DNA of 64,000 nt, taken from the NCBI GenBank assembly GCA_020634815.1, contig JACKBA010000003.1:234201-298200 (forward strand), read 5' to 3'. Below are positions 25,562 to 35,764 of the stretch, one piece after another. Under the pieces are notes generated by a model. It saw only the letters and a program-made list of their open reading frames with translations. It did no database searches and had not been told where the DNA came from. The first letter of the stretch is position 1; each line of letters begins with the position of its first letter. Both the position numbers and the translations under genes were made by a program. This stretch comes from Caldilineaceae bacterium (lineage in GTDB: Bacteria > Chloroflexota > Anaerolineae > Caldilineales > Caldilineaceae).

Positions 25562-26785
25562 ATGCCCAATCGCCCTACGACGGACGTAACGAACCAGCCC
25601 GACCGCCCCGGCTCCACCACGGCGGTCCATGCCGGCGAGCGCCCGTTTCGATCGCATAACAGCCTCACCGTGCCGATCGTCCAGACCGCCGTCTACACCT
25701 TCGACACGACCGAGGATCTGGTCACCTACACGGAAGATCGGCTCTTCTGGAGCGAGCCAGAGCGCGAGGAGTACGGCCGCTACGGCAACCCGACGGTGCG
25801 CGCGGTCGAAGCCAAGATCGCGGCGCTGGAAGGTGCGCAGGATGCCATCGTCGTCAGCAGCGGCATGGCCGCCGTGACGGCAACACTGCTCATGCTGCTC
25901 CAGCCCGGCCAGCACTTTATTCTGACCGACAACTGCTATCACAGCACGCTCGAATTCAGCCAGGGCTTTCTCAAACGCTACGGCATCGCTTGCTCGCTGG
26001 TGCCCTTTGGCGACTACGCGGCCATCGAGCAGGCCATCCGCCCGGAGACGCGGCTCATCTTCTCCGAGTCGCCTACCAACCCGTTCATGCGCTGCCTGGA
26101 TTTCGAGCGCCTGGTCGAGCTTGCACGGCGCCACAACGTGCTCACCGTCGTCGATTCGACCTTTGCCACGCCCTACAATTTGCAGCCGCTGCGCCTGGGG
26201 GTCGACCTGGTGATCCACAGCCTGACCAAATACCTGGCCGGCCACAACGACGTCATGGCCGGCGCGGTGGCCGGGCGCTACGACCTCACCACGCCGCTGC
26301 GCCAGATGCAGGGCATGCTGGGCAACATCGTCGCGCCGCAGACAGCCTACCTGATCCTGCGCGGCATCAAGACGCTGGCACTGCGCGTCGAGCGGCAGAA
26401 TGCCAGCGGCCTGGCCGTTGCCCGCTTTCTCGAAGGCCATCCCAAGGTGCGCCGGGTGTGGTACCCCGGCCTGGAGAGCCACCCGGATCATGCCGTTGCC
26501 CAGGCAACACTGCGCGGCGGCGGCGGCGTGGTCAGCTTCGAGGTCGACGGCGACGTCGATCGTGCGCACCGTTTCATCGACGCGCTGCGCATTCCGAGCA
26601 TCGGCCCAAGCCTGGGCGGCGTCGAGACCATGGTCAGCCCGCTGGCGGTCATGGGCTACGCCAGCGTCGCGCCGGAAGAGCGCCTGGCGCTGGGCATCCG
26701 CGACGAGTTGGTGCGGCTGTGCATCGGCATCGAGGAGACTGACGACCTGATCGCCGACCTGGCGCAGGCCCTCGACCAGATATAG
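25562..26785 (+). CDS. Cys/Met metabolism PLP-dependent enzyme (cystathionine gamma-synthase/lyase type)
   Basis: 407 residues, the length typical of fold-type I transsulfuration enzymes, active as cytoplasmic tetramers. The PLP-binding lysine is Lys223 in IHSLTKYLAGHND. Other conserved parts: YGRYGNPTVRAVEAKIAALEGA (71-92), VVSSGMAAVTATLL with phosphate-binding Ser-Gly-Met, SESPTNPFMRCLD, VVDSTFATPY (Asp that pairs with the PLP ring) and PSLGGVETMVSPL near the C-terminus. Members include cystathionine gamma-synthase, gamma-lyase, methionine gamma-lyase and O-acetylhomoserine sulfhydrylase; sequence alone does not separate them safely. No pathway partner lies beside it. The downstream GalT-like gene starts 33 bp later on the same strand. 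Confidence 0.9.
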   Translation: MPNRPTTDVTNQPDRPGSTTAVHAGERPFRSHNSLTVPIVQTAVYTFDTTEDLVTYTEDRLFWSEPEREEYGRYGNPTVRAVEAKIAALEGAQDAIVVSSGMAAVTATLLMLLQPGQHFILTDNCYHSTLEFSQGFLKRYGIACSLVPFGDYAAIEQAIRPETRLIFSESPTNPFMRCLDFERLVELARRHNVLTVVDSTFATPYNLQPLRLGVDLVIHSLTKYLAGHNDVMAGAVAGRYDLTTPLRQMQGMLGNIVAPQTAYLILRGIKTLALRVERQNASGLAVARFLEGHPKVRRVWYPGLESHPDHAVAQATLRGGGGVVSFEVDGDVDRAHRFIDALRIPSIGPSLGGVETMVSPLAVMGYASVAPEERLALGIRDELVRLCIGIEETDDLIADLAQALDQI

Positions 26786-26818
26786 TCACCCGTCAACCAC
26801 CGGGACTGGATCGACCCT

Positions 26819-27850
26819 ATGTCCGAGTTGCGCCAGAATCTTGCCACCAAAGAATGGGTCATCATTGCGTCCGAGCGCGCCAAGCGCCCACACGAGTTCG
26901 TCGAGCCGGGGCGTCTGGCATGCGGCGAAGGCCCGACGTGGGAGGCGAACTGCCCCTTCTGTCCCGGCAATGAAGAGATCGACCTGGAGGTGACGCGCGT
27001 GCCCGAGGTCGGACCGTGGCAGGTGCGCATCGTCGGCAATCGCTATCCCGCGCTCAGCGAGGCGGTGGCGCTGGATCGCGAATACAGCGGCCTCGTACGA
27101 CGCATCTCCGGCGCCGGCTACCACGAAGTCATCGTCGAGTCGCCGCTGCACAACACGTGCATGGCCCTGCAGACGCCGGCTGCCGTCACCCGCACCTTCC
27201 GCGCCTTCATCGACCGCGCCTGGGCGATCCAGCGCGACCCGCGCATCGAGTACATTCTCTTCTTCAAGAACCACGGCCGGCAGGCAGGCGCATCACTGCG
27301 CCACCCGCACGCGCAAATGATGGCGCTACCGATGGTGCCCAACGAGGTGCGCGTGCGTGCCGACCAGGCGCGTATGCACTTCGACGAGGTTGGCAAGTGC
27401 GCCTACTGCGAGATGCTCCAGCACGAACGCACCGAAGGGCGGCGCATCATCCTGGAGAGCGAGCACTTCGTTGCCTTTACGCCCTACGCGTCGGTTTCGC
27501 CCTTTCATATCTGGATCGTGCCAACCAACCATGTAGCGTCCTTCTTTCACGCCGACACCGCCGAGATCGACGACCTGGGCGAGGTCATGCATGCCGTGAT
27601 GCGCCGGCTGTATGTGGGGCTCAATAACCCCGATTTCAACTATGTGATCCGCAGCGCGCCGGTGCGCGACCTGGGATCCCCCTATCTGCACTGGTATATC
27701 ACGGTAATCCCGCGCATTTCGCTGGCCGCCGGTTTCGAACTGGGCAGTGGCATCTACATCAACCCGTCGCTGCCCGAGGAGTGCGCCGTTTATCTGCGCG
27801 ACGTCGACACCAGCCCGTTGGATCGGATGGCGGGCAATGGAACCCACTGA
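26819..27850 (+). CDS. GalT-like hexose-1-phosphate uridylyl/nucleotidyltransferase
   Basis: 343 residues, HIT-superfamily GalT fold. GalT exchanges UMP between UDP-glucose and galactose-1-phosphate in the Leloir pathway. Zinc ligands Cys45 and Cys48 (CPFCPG) with His111 and His162, and the active-site HPHAQ (162-166) with nucleophile His164, are all present. A second Cys pair (CAYC, near 198-201) and FTPYASVSPFHIWIVPTNH follow in the C-terminal half. No galK, galE or galM lies nearby, so it may act on another sugar phosphate or as an ADP-glucose phosphorylase-like enzyme; the family is sure, the substrate is not. The last 14 bases overlap the downstream methyltransferase gene. Confidence 0.85.
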   Translation: MSELRQNLATKEWVIIASERAKRPHEFVEPGRLACGEGPTWEANCPFCPGNEEIDLEVTRVPEVGPWQVRIVGNRYPALSEAVALDREYSGLVRRISGAGYHEVIVESPLHNTCMALQTPAAVTRTFRAFIDRAWAIQRDPRIEYILFFKNHGRQAGASLRHPHAQMMALPMVPNEVRVRADQARMHFDEVGKCAYCEMLQHERTEGRRIILESEHFVAFTPYASVSPFHIWIVPTNHVASFFHADTAEIDDLGEVMHAVMRRLYVGLNNPDFNYVIRSAPVRDLGSPYLHWYITVIPRISLAAGFELGSGIYINPSLPEECAVYLRDVDTSPLDRMAGNGTH

Positions 27851-28625
27851 TATCCGCCGCTACAACGCTATGGCGTGGGACAAGGCCGTCGAGCGTGAGA
27901 GCCGCTGGACGCAGCCGGTCGCGCCCGAAGCGATCGCGGCGGCGCGCGGCGGCGAGTGGGCGATCGTGCTGACGCCGACGGTGCCGGTGCCGCGTGCCTG
28001 GTTCCCGCGGCTGGACGGCGCAGCGGTGCTCTGTCTGGCCAGCGGCGGCGGGCAACAAGGGCCGATCCTGGCTGCGGCCGGCGCGCGCGTCACCGTCTTC
28101 GACAACTCGCCGCAACAATTGGCGCAGGATCGCTACGTGGCCCGCCGCGAAACGCTCGACCTGGTCACCGTCGAGGGCGACATGCGTGACCTCTCCGTTT
28201 TCGCCGACGACACCTTCGATCTGATCGTGCACCCGGTCTCGAATGTCTTCGTCCCCGATGTGCGGCCGGTCTGGCGCGAGGCATTTCGCGTGCTGCGCCC
28301 GGGCGGGGCCATGCTTGCCGGCTTCTGCAACCCGGTCCTGTACATCTTCGACCAGGAGCGCCTCGACGAGGGCGAGTTGGTCGTGCGCCACAAGATCCCC
28401 TACTCCGACCTGACCAGCCTGAGCGACGCCGAGCGGGCGCGCTACGTCGACGACATGCAGCCCATGGAGTTCGGCCACTCGCTGACTGACCAGATCGGCG
28501 GCCAGGTCGACGCGGGCTTTCTGCTCGCCGGCTTCTACGAAGATGTCTGGCCCGGCACGCTGCTCAACGAGTATCTGCCGACCTATATCGCCACACGTGC
28601 GCTCAAACCGGCCGTCAGCGCGTAA
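27837..28625 (+). CDS. Class I SAM-dependent methyltransferase
   Basis: 262 residues. The ATG at 27837 lies inside the end of the GalT-like gene, a 14-bp overlap in another frame. The SAM-binding motif I is VLCLASGGGQQGPILAAAG (about 62-80) followed by the acidic VTVFDNSPQQL; motif II/III appear as DTFDLIVHPVSNVFVPDV and REAFRVLRPGGAMLAGF. Proteins of this type (about 260 residues, starting RRYNAMAWD) are common next to unrelated genes and their substrates are unknown. The long C-terminal part (after about 180) with EFGHSLTDQIGGQVDAGF is typical of this subfamily. Translation is probably coupled to the upstream gene. Confidence 0.85.
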   Translation: MEPTDIRRYNAMAWDKAVERESRWTQPVAPEAIAAARGGEWAIVLTPTVPVPRAWFPRLDGAAVLCLASGGGQQGPILAAAGARVTVFDNSPQQLAQDRYVARRETLDLVTVEGDMRDLSVFADDTFDLIVHPVSNVFVPDVRPVWREAFRVLRPGGAMLAGFCNPVLYIFDQERLDEGELVVRHKIPYSDLTSLSDAERARYVDDMQPMEFGHSLTDQIGGQVDAGFLLAGFYEDVWPGTLLNEYLPTYIATRALKPAVSA

Positions 28626-28786
28626 CCGGAGAGCGGGGCGCCGGTTTTCCATATTCCGCGACGAGGGCTATCATTACAGGGATTTGAGGTCCGTCCGCGT
28701 GCCGGCCTCGTTGTCTTCTCCAGCAGTCGCAAACCATGACTGAGCCAATCAAATCCGCTCACGAATTCGCAAAGGGAAATAACCGC

Positions 28787-30151
<1,365 letters not shown>

Positions 30152-30289
30152 GCCGGCGGGCCCTCCACCATCGCAGCGACAGGGTGGCGACAGGAGTGGA
30201 CAGAAGAGCCGGTAAACCCGACCTTTAATGCCGCAATCCTGGCAATCTGAACGAAAGAAACATAATTCTCGACGATTTATGGAGGCAAA

Positions 30290-33025
30290 ATGAGTACAGG
30301 AAAGGCCGGTTCAGAACTGAAGGTGGCGTTTCGCCGCCACCCGCTCGATGCAATTTTCGCCCCGCGCAACGTCGCCGTAATCGGCGCCACGGAAAAAGAA
30401 GATAGCGTCGGGCGCACGTTGCTGTGGAACCTGATCAGCAACCCGTTTGGCGGCACCGTCTTCCCGGTCAACCCCAAGCGCAAGAACATCCTCGGCATCC
30501 GCGCCTACCCCTCGATCCAGGAGGTGCCCGACCAGGTCGACCTGGCCGTCATCGTGACGCCGGCGCCCACCGTGCCCAGCGTGATCGCCGAGTGCGTGGA
30601 GGCGGGCGTCAAGGGTGCGATTATCATCTCGGCAGGCTTCAAGGAGACCGGCCCCGAAGGCGCCAAGCTCGAGCAGAAGATCCTCGAGCAGGCGCGCGAC
30701 GCCCAGATGCGCATCATCGGCCCCAACTGCCTGGGCGTCATGAGCCCGCTGACGGGCATCAACGCGACCTTTGCCAAAGGTATGGCCCTGCCCGGCAGCG
30801 TCGGCTTCATCAGCCAGAGCGGCGCCCTGTGCACCTCCGTCCTCGACTGGAGCCGCGAGGACAACGTCGGCTTCAGCGCCTTCGTCTCCATCGGCTCCAT
30901 GCTCGATGTGGACTGGGCGGATCTGCTCTACTACCTCGGGGATGACCAGCGTACCAAGGCCATCGTCATGTACATGGAAACGATCGGCAACGCGCGGCGC
31001 TTCCTTTCTGCGGCGCGCGAGGTGGCCCTGGCCAAGCCGATCATCGTGATCAAGGCCGGGCGCACGGCCGCCGCGGCCAAGGCCGCCGCCTCGCACACCG
31101 GCTCGCTGGCCGGCAGCGACGATGTGCTCGATGCCGCATTCCGCCGCGTCGGCGTGCTGCGCGTCGACCGCATCTCCGACATTTTCTACATGGCCGAGGT
31201 GCTCTCGAAGCAGCCGCGCGCACAGGGACCCAATCTCACCATCGTCACCAACGCCGGCGGGCCGGGCGTGCTGGCGACGGACTCACTGATCATGGGTGGC
31301 GGCAAGCTGACGGAAATCTCCGAGGCGACCATGGAGGAGCTCAATGCCTTCCTGCCGTCGGCCTGGAGCCACAACAACCCCATCGACGTGTTGGGAGACG
31401 CCAGCCCGGAACTCTATGCCAAGACGCTGGAGATTGCGGCCAAGGATAAGAACGCCGACGGGCTGCTCGTCATCCTCACGCCGCAGGACATGACCGACCC
31501 GACCCGCACGGCTGAGCAATTGCGCCAGGCCGCGTCCAGCCTCGGCCGCAAACCGGTGTTGGCGAGTTGGATGGGCGGCTCCGATGTGGCAAACGGCGTG
31601 TCCGTTCTCAACCGCGCCAGCATTCCCACCTTCCCCTATCCGGACACGGCCGCGCAGGTCTTCAACTACATGTGGCGCTACAGCTACAACCTGAAGGGCA
31701 TCTATGAGACGCCCTCCCTGCCCGTGGCGAGCGAGGCCGAAACCATGCACCGCAACCGGGCGCGCCGCCTCATTGACACGGTGCGCGAAAAGGGCCGCAC
31801 GATTCTAACCGAGTTCGAGTCGAAGCAGATCTTCAACGCCTACGGCATCCCGACCGTGGAGACGCGCCTGGCCGCCACGGTGGAAGCGGCCGTGACCGAG
31901 GCCAACGCCATCGGCTACCCGGTCGTGCTGAAACTGAACTCGGAGACGATTACGCACAAGTCCGACGTCAAGGGCGTGCAACTGAACCTGCGCACGGACG
32001 AAGCGGTGCGCACGGCGTTCGAGACGATCCAGGCGGCCGTCGGCGAAGTGCACGGCCCGCAACACTTCCAGGGCGTCACCGTGCAACCCATGCTCAAACT
32101 GGACGGCTACGAACTCATCGTCGGCAGCAGCGACGACCCGCAGTTTGGCCCTGTCCTGCTCTTCGGCACCGGCGGCGTGCTGGTCGAGGTCTACAAGGAC
32201 CGCGCGCTGGCGCTGCCGCCGCTGAACACGACGCTGGCGCGACGCATGATGGAGCAGACCAAGATTTGGGATGCGCTGCAAGGCGTGCGCGGCCGCAAGC
32301 CTGTCGACACCGAGTCGCTGGAGCGGCTCATGGTGCGCTTCAGCCAGCTCGTCGTCGAGCAGCGCTGGATCAAGGAGATCGACATCAACCCGTTACTGGC
32401 GTCGCCGGAGCAGATCATCGCCCTTGACGCGCGCATCGTGCTGCACGACCCGGAGATGAACGAGGAGGATCTGCCGCGCTCGGCCATCCGCCCGTTGCCG
32501 ACGCGCTACAGCGCCCCCTTCACCTGCCAGAATGACGAGGAAGTCTACATCCGCCCCATTCGCCCCGAAGACGAGCCGATGATGGCATCCTTCAACCGCA
32601 CCCTCTCGCCCTATAGCATCTACCTGCGCTACTTCCATCCCGTGTCGCCCGCGCAGTTGATGTCGCATGACCAGCTCGCCATGCTCTGCTTTGTCGACTA
32701 CGACCGCGAGCTGGCTCTCGTCGCCGAGCGCAAGGACGAGCGCGGCCGCACGCAGATCGTCGGCATGGGCCAGCTCACCAAGCTGCAGGGCACCAACGAT
32801 GGCGAGTTCGCCATTCTCATCAGCGACCAATACCAACGCACCGGCCTGGGCACCGAACTGCTCAGCCGCCTCATCCAGATCGGCCGCGACGAGAAGCTGG
32901 ACCGTATCGTCGCCGAGATCCTGCCCGAGAACGAAGGCATGCGCCGCATCTGCCAGAAGCTGGGCTTCGAAATGAGCAAGGTACCCGGCGGCAATGTGGT
33001 CTTTGCGGAGTTGGCGTTGGGGTGA
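30290..33025 (+). CDS. ADP-forming acyl-CoA synthetase (alpha-beta fusion) with C-terminal GNAT acetyltransferase
   Basis: 911 residues; the start follows ATGGAGGCAAA. Order: CoA-binding domain (about 18-150, FAPRNVAVIGATEKEDSVG), succinyl-CoA-ligase-like domains (150-475) including ASHTGSLAGSDD, ATP-grasp domain (about 500-715, with KLNSETITHKSDVKGV and GSSDDPQFGPVLLFGTGG), and a GNAT acetyltransferase (about 740-911, RPIRPEDEPMM, and acetyl-CoA site DQYQRTGLGTELLSRLI). This is the layout of Pat/PatZ protein lysine acetyltransferases, whose ligase part is considered inactive. Here His269 of SHTGS, the residue phosphorylated in active ADP-forming acetyl-CoA synthetases, is present, so the ligase may work. 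It may link acetyl-CoA/ATP formation to protein acetylation. A strong bidirectional terminator follows. Confidence 0.9.
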   Translation: MSTGKAGSELKVAFRRHPLDAIFAPRNVAVIGATEKEDSVGRTLLWNLISNPFGGTVFPVNPKRKNILGIRAYPSIQEVPDQVDLAVIVTPAPTVPSVIAECVEAGVKGAIIISAGFKETGPEGAKLEQKILEQARDAQMRIIGPNCLGVMSPLTGINATFAKGMALPGSVGFISQSGALCTSVLDWSREDNVGFSAFVSIGSMLDVDWADLLYYLGDDQRTKAIVMYMETIGNARRFLSAAREVALAKPIIVIKAGRTAAAAKAAASHTGSLAGSDDVLDAAFRRVGVLRVDRISDIFYMAEVLSKQPRAQGPNLTIVTNAGGPGVLATDSLIMGGGKLTEISEATMEELNAFLPSAWSHNNPIDVLGDASPELYAKTLEIAAKDKNADGLLVILTPQDMTDPTRTAEQLRQAASSLGRKPVLASWMGGSDVANGVSVLNRASIPTFPYPDTAAQVFNYMWRYSYNLKGIYETPSLPVASEAETMHRNRARRLIDTVREKGRTILTEFESKQIFNAYGIPTVETRLAATVEAAVTEANAIGYPVVLKLNSETITHKSDVKGVQLNLRTDEAVRTAFETIQAAVGEVHGPQHFQGVTVQPMLKLDGYELIVGSSDDPQFGPVLLFGTGGVLVEVYKDRALALPPLNTTLARRMMEQTKIWDALQGVRGRKPVDTESLERLMVRFSQLVVEQRWIKEIDINPLLASPEQIIALDARIVLHDPEMNEEDLPRSAIRPLPTRYSAPFTCQNDEEVYIRPIRPEDEPMMASFNRTLSPYSIYLRYFHPVSPAQLMSHDQLAMLCFVDYDRELALVAERKDERGRTQIVGMGQLTKLQGTNDGEFAILISDQYQRTGLGTELLSRLIQIGRDEKLDRIVAEILPENEGMRRICQKLGFEMSKVPGGNVVFAELALG

Positions 33026-33051
33026 GTGGTGACAGGATGAGGGGATGTGGA

Positions 33052-33232
33052 GTGACAAGATGACAAGATGAGGGGGTGATTGCCCCTCGCTTGACTCCTC
33101 AACCTGTACTTTCAGCAACAAAAAACGGTGGGGCGATCGCAAGCGATCGCCCCACCGTTTTCATTCTGACGCATGGACAGGCAGAACCCCTGTACACAAG
33201 ACGACACCCCCTCATCGTGTCATCTTGTCATC
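33052..33232. repeat. Long inverted repeat (27-bp arms) enclosing a terminator
   Basis: The left arm at 33052-33078 is made of GTGACAAGATGACAAGATGA then GGGGGTG; the right arm at 33206-33232 is its reverse complement with 25 of 27 matches. Degenerate copies of the GTGACA-GATGAGGGG unit also occur just left of the left arm (33029-33046). The arms surround the perfect-stem terminator at 33119-33162, making a nested cruciform-like structure. Confidence 0.7.
33119..33162. terminator. Bidirectional rho-independent terminator
   Basis: A perfect 16-bp stem, ACGGTGGGGCGATCGC (33125-33140) with GCGATCGCCCCACCGT (33143-33158), a 2-nt AA centre, a run of A on the left and TTTT on the right. It can stop both the acyl-CoA synthetase gene (plus) and the SH3/PD40 gene (minus). 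The stem includes the octamer GCGATCGC twice. Confidence 0.9.
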
Positions 33233-33243
33233 TCCTCAAACCC

Positions 33244-35520
33244 TCACAGCCCCCAGCTCGCCACCTGCTCGCCGCCAAAGGCGTAGTCGATCTCCATGTC
33301 GAGCGGGAGCGGGCGCTGGTTGCTGCCGTCGGCGTCCATCACCCACAGCCGCCACGCACCGGCCTCGTTGTCATCCTGGCGGTTGCTCAGGAAGACGATG
33401 TGCTTGCCGTCGGGGCTGAAGGCGGGCGCAACGTTGCTGGGCATCTCGTCGACGAGCGTGGTGACCGGACGGGTCAGAGCAACCTGGCCGCTGCCATCCG
33501 GGTTGATGGCGAAGATCTCCCATTTGGGGCCTTCCTTGGACTGGTAGACGATGCGACCGCCATTGGGCGCCCAGTCGGGATCCCAGTCCCAGTTCTCCTG
33601 CAAGACAGGGCGCGTCTCGCCGTCCGGCTTGTCCTGCGTAATCTCGATGCCGGCCTTCGATTCGTAGACGATGCCGCTCTCGTTCCAGTCCGGCGCGATC
33701 GCCGAATCCAGCGCCGGCAGGTCGCGGTACTCGCCACCGCTGGCGTTGACGCGGGCAAGGCCGAAGTTCGGAAGCTCGATGCGGTCGTACTCGCCCAAAA
33801 TATTCTTCTGGAGAATCTGCGGCGGCACGCCCGGGAAGTTCTGCGAGAGTTGGCGCAGCGTGATACAGCCAAAGAACTGCGTGTCCCAGCACTTGTACTC
33901 GCCCAGCAGCCGGCTGAAGACGATCCACTTGCCGTCCGGGCTCCACTTGGGCGACGTTACCAACTCACTGCCTTCGTGCACCCGCTGCTCGTTGGAGCCA
34001 TCAATGTTGATGCTGTAAATGCCGTCACCGGTGCGCACAAAGGCGACCTTGCTGCCGTCGTTGCTGATGGCGGGATCAAACCCGCTGGTCAGGAAACGCA
34101 CTTCGCCGCGCTCCAGGTCGTAAACGTAGATGCTCCCGCGCCCATCCTGGAAGACCAGCGTGCCGCTCAGACCGGTGGCGCCGGTGCGCGTCGACGAGCT
34201 GGCCGGGGCCGTGGTCGCGGCCGGTTCCGCGGTGGCCGCCGGCGCTTCGGTAGCAGCCGGTGCTGCGGTAGCGGCGGGCGTTGCCGCGGTCGACGGAGCC
34301 TGTGTGGCAGCCGGCGTCGCAGCCGCAGCCGGCGCAGCAGCACCACTCACCACCTCGGCCGAAATGGGCAGGTCGGCCACATCGCCGTCGAGGCGCACCA
34401 GGTTCGCCGCCACCCAGCCGGCGCCGGCGGGCAGGTTCTCGCGCAGGATCAGCAGCCAGTTGTTGTCATCGCTGCGCCCGGCTACAGCCAGTTCTTCGCC
34501 GCCGGCCGCCTTACCGATGATGCGGAAGTCGCTGCCCGCACCCGACCGGATGTTGAGCCGCGCGCCGGAGACATTGGCAGTGCCGGTCATCGACGCTTCG
34601 GGCAGATCCGCAGCCGGCTCGGCCGTGGCCGTTTCGGCGGCCTCAGGTGTCGCCGTCTCGCTCTCCGTGGTCATTGTTTCCGTGACGGCCGCACTTTGCG
34701 CGACGTCGGGCGCCGAAGTTTCAGCCGCTGCGTCCTCTGTGCTGGCCGTCATGTCGGGCAGTTCGTCCACGCCGAAGATGACCAGATCGGCCGCCTTCAT
34801 CCAGCCCTCGGTGCCGTCCAGCGTCGTGACCATGAGCCACGTGCCGTCGCCATTGCGGCCGGTGGCGGTCACCGCGTCGGCGCCGGGCAGTGTCTGCACG
34901 CTCGTGCCATCCGGAGCATCGTAGACGTCTGCACCGCTCCCCTTTACCACGCCGATAGTGCCATCGGCCGTCGCTTCCGCGCGACTTGCCGTCGTCGCCG
35001 CCGCGGCGGGTGCTTCAGCCGCTGCCTCAGTCGCCGTAGCAGCCGGGCGTGCCGTGGCAGCCGCGGCGGCCGCGGTCGCCGTGGGCATGGCGGTCGGGGT
35101 TGGAGTCGGCGGCACGGGTGTAGGCGTCGGCGCCTTGGTCGGCGTGGGCGGTGCCGGCGGCTCGACCACCGGCAGCACGTCGATGCCAAAGACCACGACG
35201 CTGCTGATCGCAACCCAGCCCTTCTGCCCGCGGTCAGCCTCGACCTGGAGGTACTTGCCGTCCTCGGTGCGGCCCACGGCCATCACCACGTCGCCGGCCG
35301 ACAACTCGGCCACCGTCTTGCCGCCCGGCGCATCCTGTAACGTCGCGCCGTCCAGCCCGACAACGGCCATCTTGCCGTCATCCATGCTGCTCTGCGCCGA
35401 CACGGGCGCCGGGTTGAGCGACAGCGGGGTGATGACCAGACCGGCTACCAGCGCAACCGTCAGCAGCCCCATGAGGAGCCGCCCATTCCACCGATTCTGC
35501 GTACGACGATAATTCATCAT
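33244..35520 (-). CDS. Exported protein with three SH3-like domains and a PD40 beta-propeller
   Basis: 758 residues; ATG 35520 follows GGAGTGTC. A membrane anchor or signal peptide (LLMGLLTVALVAGLVITPLS, about 15-34) precedes three bacterial SH3-like units (about 45-105, 165-230 and 295-365; for example GKYLQVEADRGQKGWVAISS, GTWLMVTTLDGTEGWMKAAD and NVSGARLNIRSGAGSDFRII). They are separated by long Pro/Thr and Ala/Thr/Glu-rich linkers. The C-terminal 330 residues form a TolB-like propeller with repeats of the kind SPKWSPDGKWIVFSR, APAFSPDGKHIVFLSN and RLWVMDADGSNQRPL. Such proteins sit on the outside of the cell and bind peptidoglycan or other polymers; no enzyme site is seen. The linkers are repetitive and may vary in length between strains. 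Confidence 0.85.
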   Translation of the reverse strand: MMNYRRTQNRWNGRLLMGLLTVALVAGLVITPLSLNPAPVSAQSSMDDGKMAVVGLDGATLQDAPGGKTVAELSAGDVVMAVGRTEDGKYLQVEADRGQKGWVAISSVVVFGIDVLPVVEPPAPPTPTKAPTPTPVPPTPTPTAMPTATAAAAAATARPAATATEAAAEAPAAAATTASRAEATADGTIGVVKGSGADVYDAPDGTSVQTLPGADAVTATGRNGDGTWLMVTTLDGTEGWMKAADLVIFGVDELPDMTASTEDAAAETSAPDVAQSAAVTETMTTESETATPEAAETATAEPAADLPEASMTGTANVSGARLNIRSGAGSDFRIIGKAAGGEELAVAGRSDDNNWLLILRENLPAGAGWVAANLVRLDGDVADLPISAEVVSGAAAPAAAATPAATQAPSTAATPAATAAPAATEAPAATAEPAATTAPASSSTRTGATGLSGTLVFQDGRGSIYVYDLERGEVRFLTSGFDPAISNDGSKVAFVRTGDGIYSINIDGSNEQRVHEGSELVTSPKWSPDGKWIVFSRLLGEYKCWDTQFFGCITLRQLSQNFPGVPPQILQKNILGEYDRIELPNFGLARVNASGGEYRDLPALDSAIAPDWNESGIVYESKAGIEITQDKPDGETRPVLQENWDWDPDWAPNGGRIVYQSKEGPKWEIFAINPDGSGQVALTRPVTTLVDEMPSNVAPAFSPDGKHIVFLSNRQDDNEAGAWRLWVMDADGSNQRPLPLDMEIDYAFGGEQVASWGL

Positions 35521-35670
35521 GACACTCCACCATCTATCTGCTTTGTGATGCAATGTCGCACCACTCGTTAGGATACACCCGACCGGCGCCGCCGGCGTAA
35601 TCTGCCGGCGCAACTGCCTGTATATCATCGTATTGTAACGCCGCTGGAGCATGCGCCCAGCAATGCTTCT

Positions 35671-35693
35671 TACGATAACGCTTGTACGATAAC
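35671..35693. promoter_or_regulatory. Direct 9-bp repeats in divergent promoter region
   Basis: TACGATAAC occurs at 35671-35679 and 35685-35693, 14 bp apart, in the gap between the SH3/PD40 gene and the redoxin gene. Paired direct repeats of this kind often bind response regulators or other tandem binders. They lie just left of the redoxin promoter and about 150 bp before the SH3/PD40 start. Confidence 0.35.
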
Positions 35694-35706
35694 ACATCGC
35701 CGATTG

Positions 35707-35736
35707 TTGCACCGGCGCCGCTCTCTGCCATACAAT
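35707..35736 (+). promoter_or_regulatory. Sigma-70-type promoter of the redoxin-like gene
   Basis: TTGCAC (35707-35712), an 18-bp spacer and TACAAT (35731-35736). Transcription would start near 35743, just before the ribosome site GCAGGAGG at 35753. Confidence 0.65.
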
Positions 35737-35764
35737 GCAGCCCGATTCAGCCGCAGGAGGCACC

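Noticed and set aside
33140..33143. GCGATCGC octamers as evidence for a cyanobacterium (HIP1-like)
   Set aside because: They are part of one terminator stem; such octamers are not frequent elsewhere in the window and gene content does not fit cyanobacteria.
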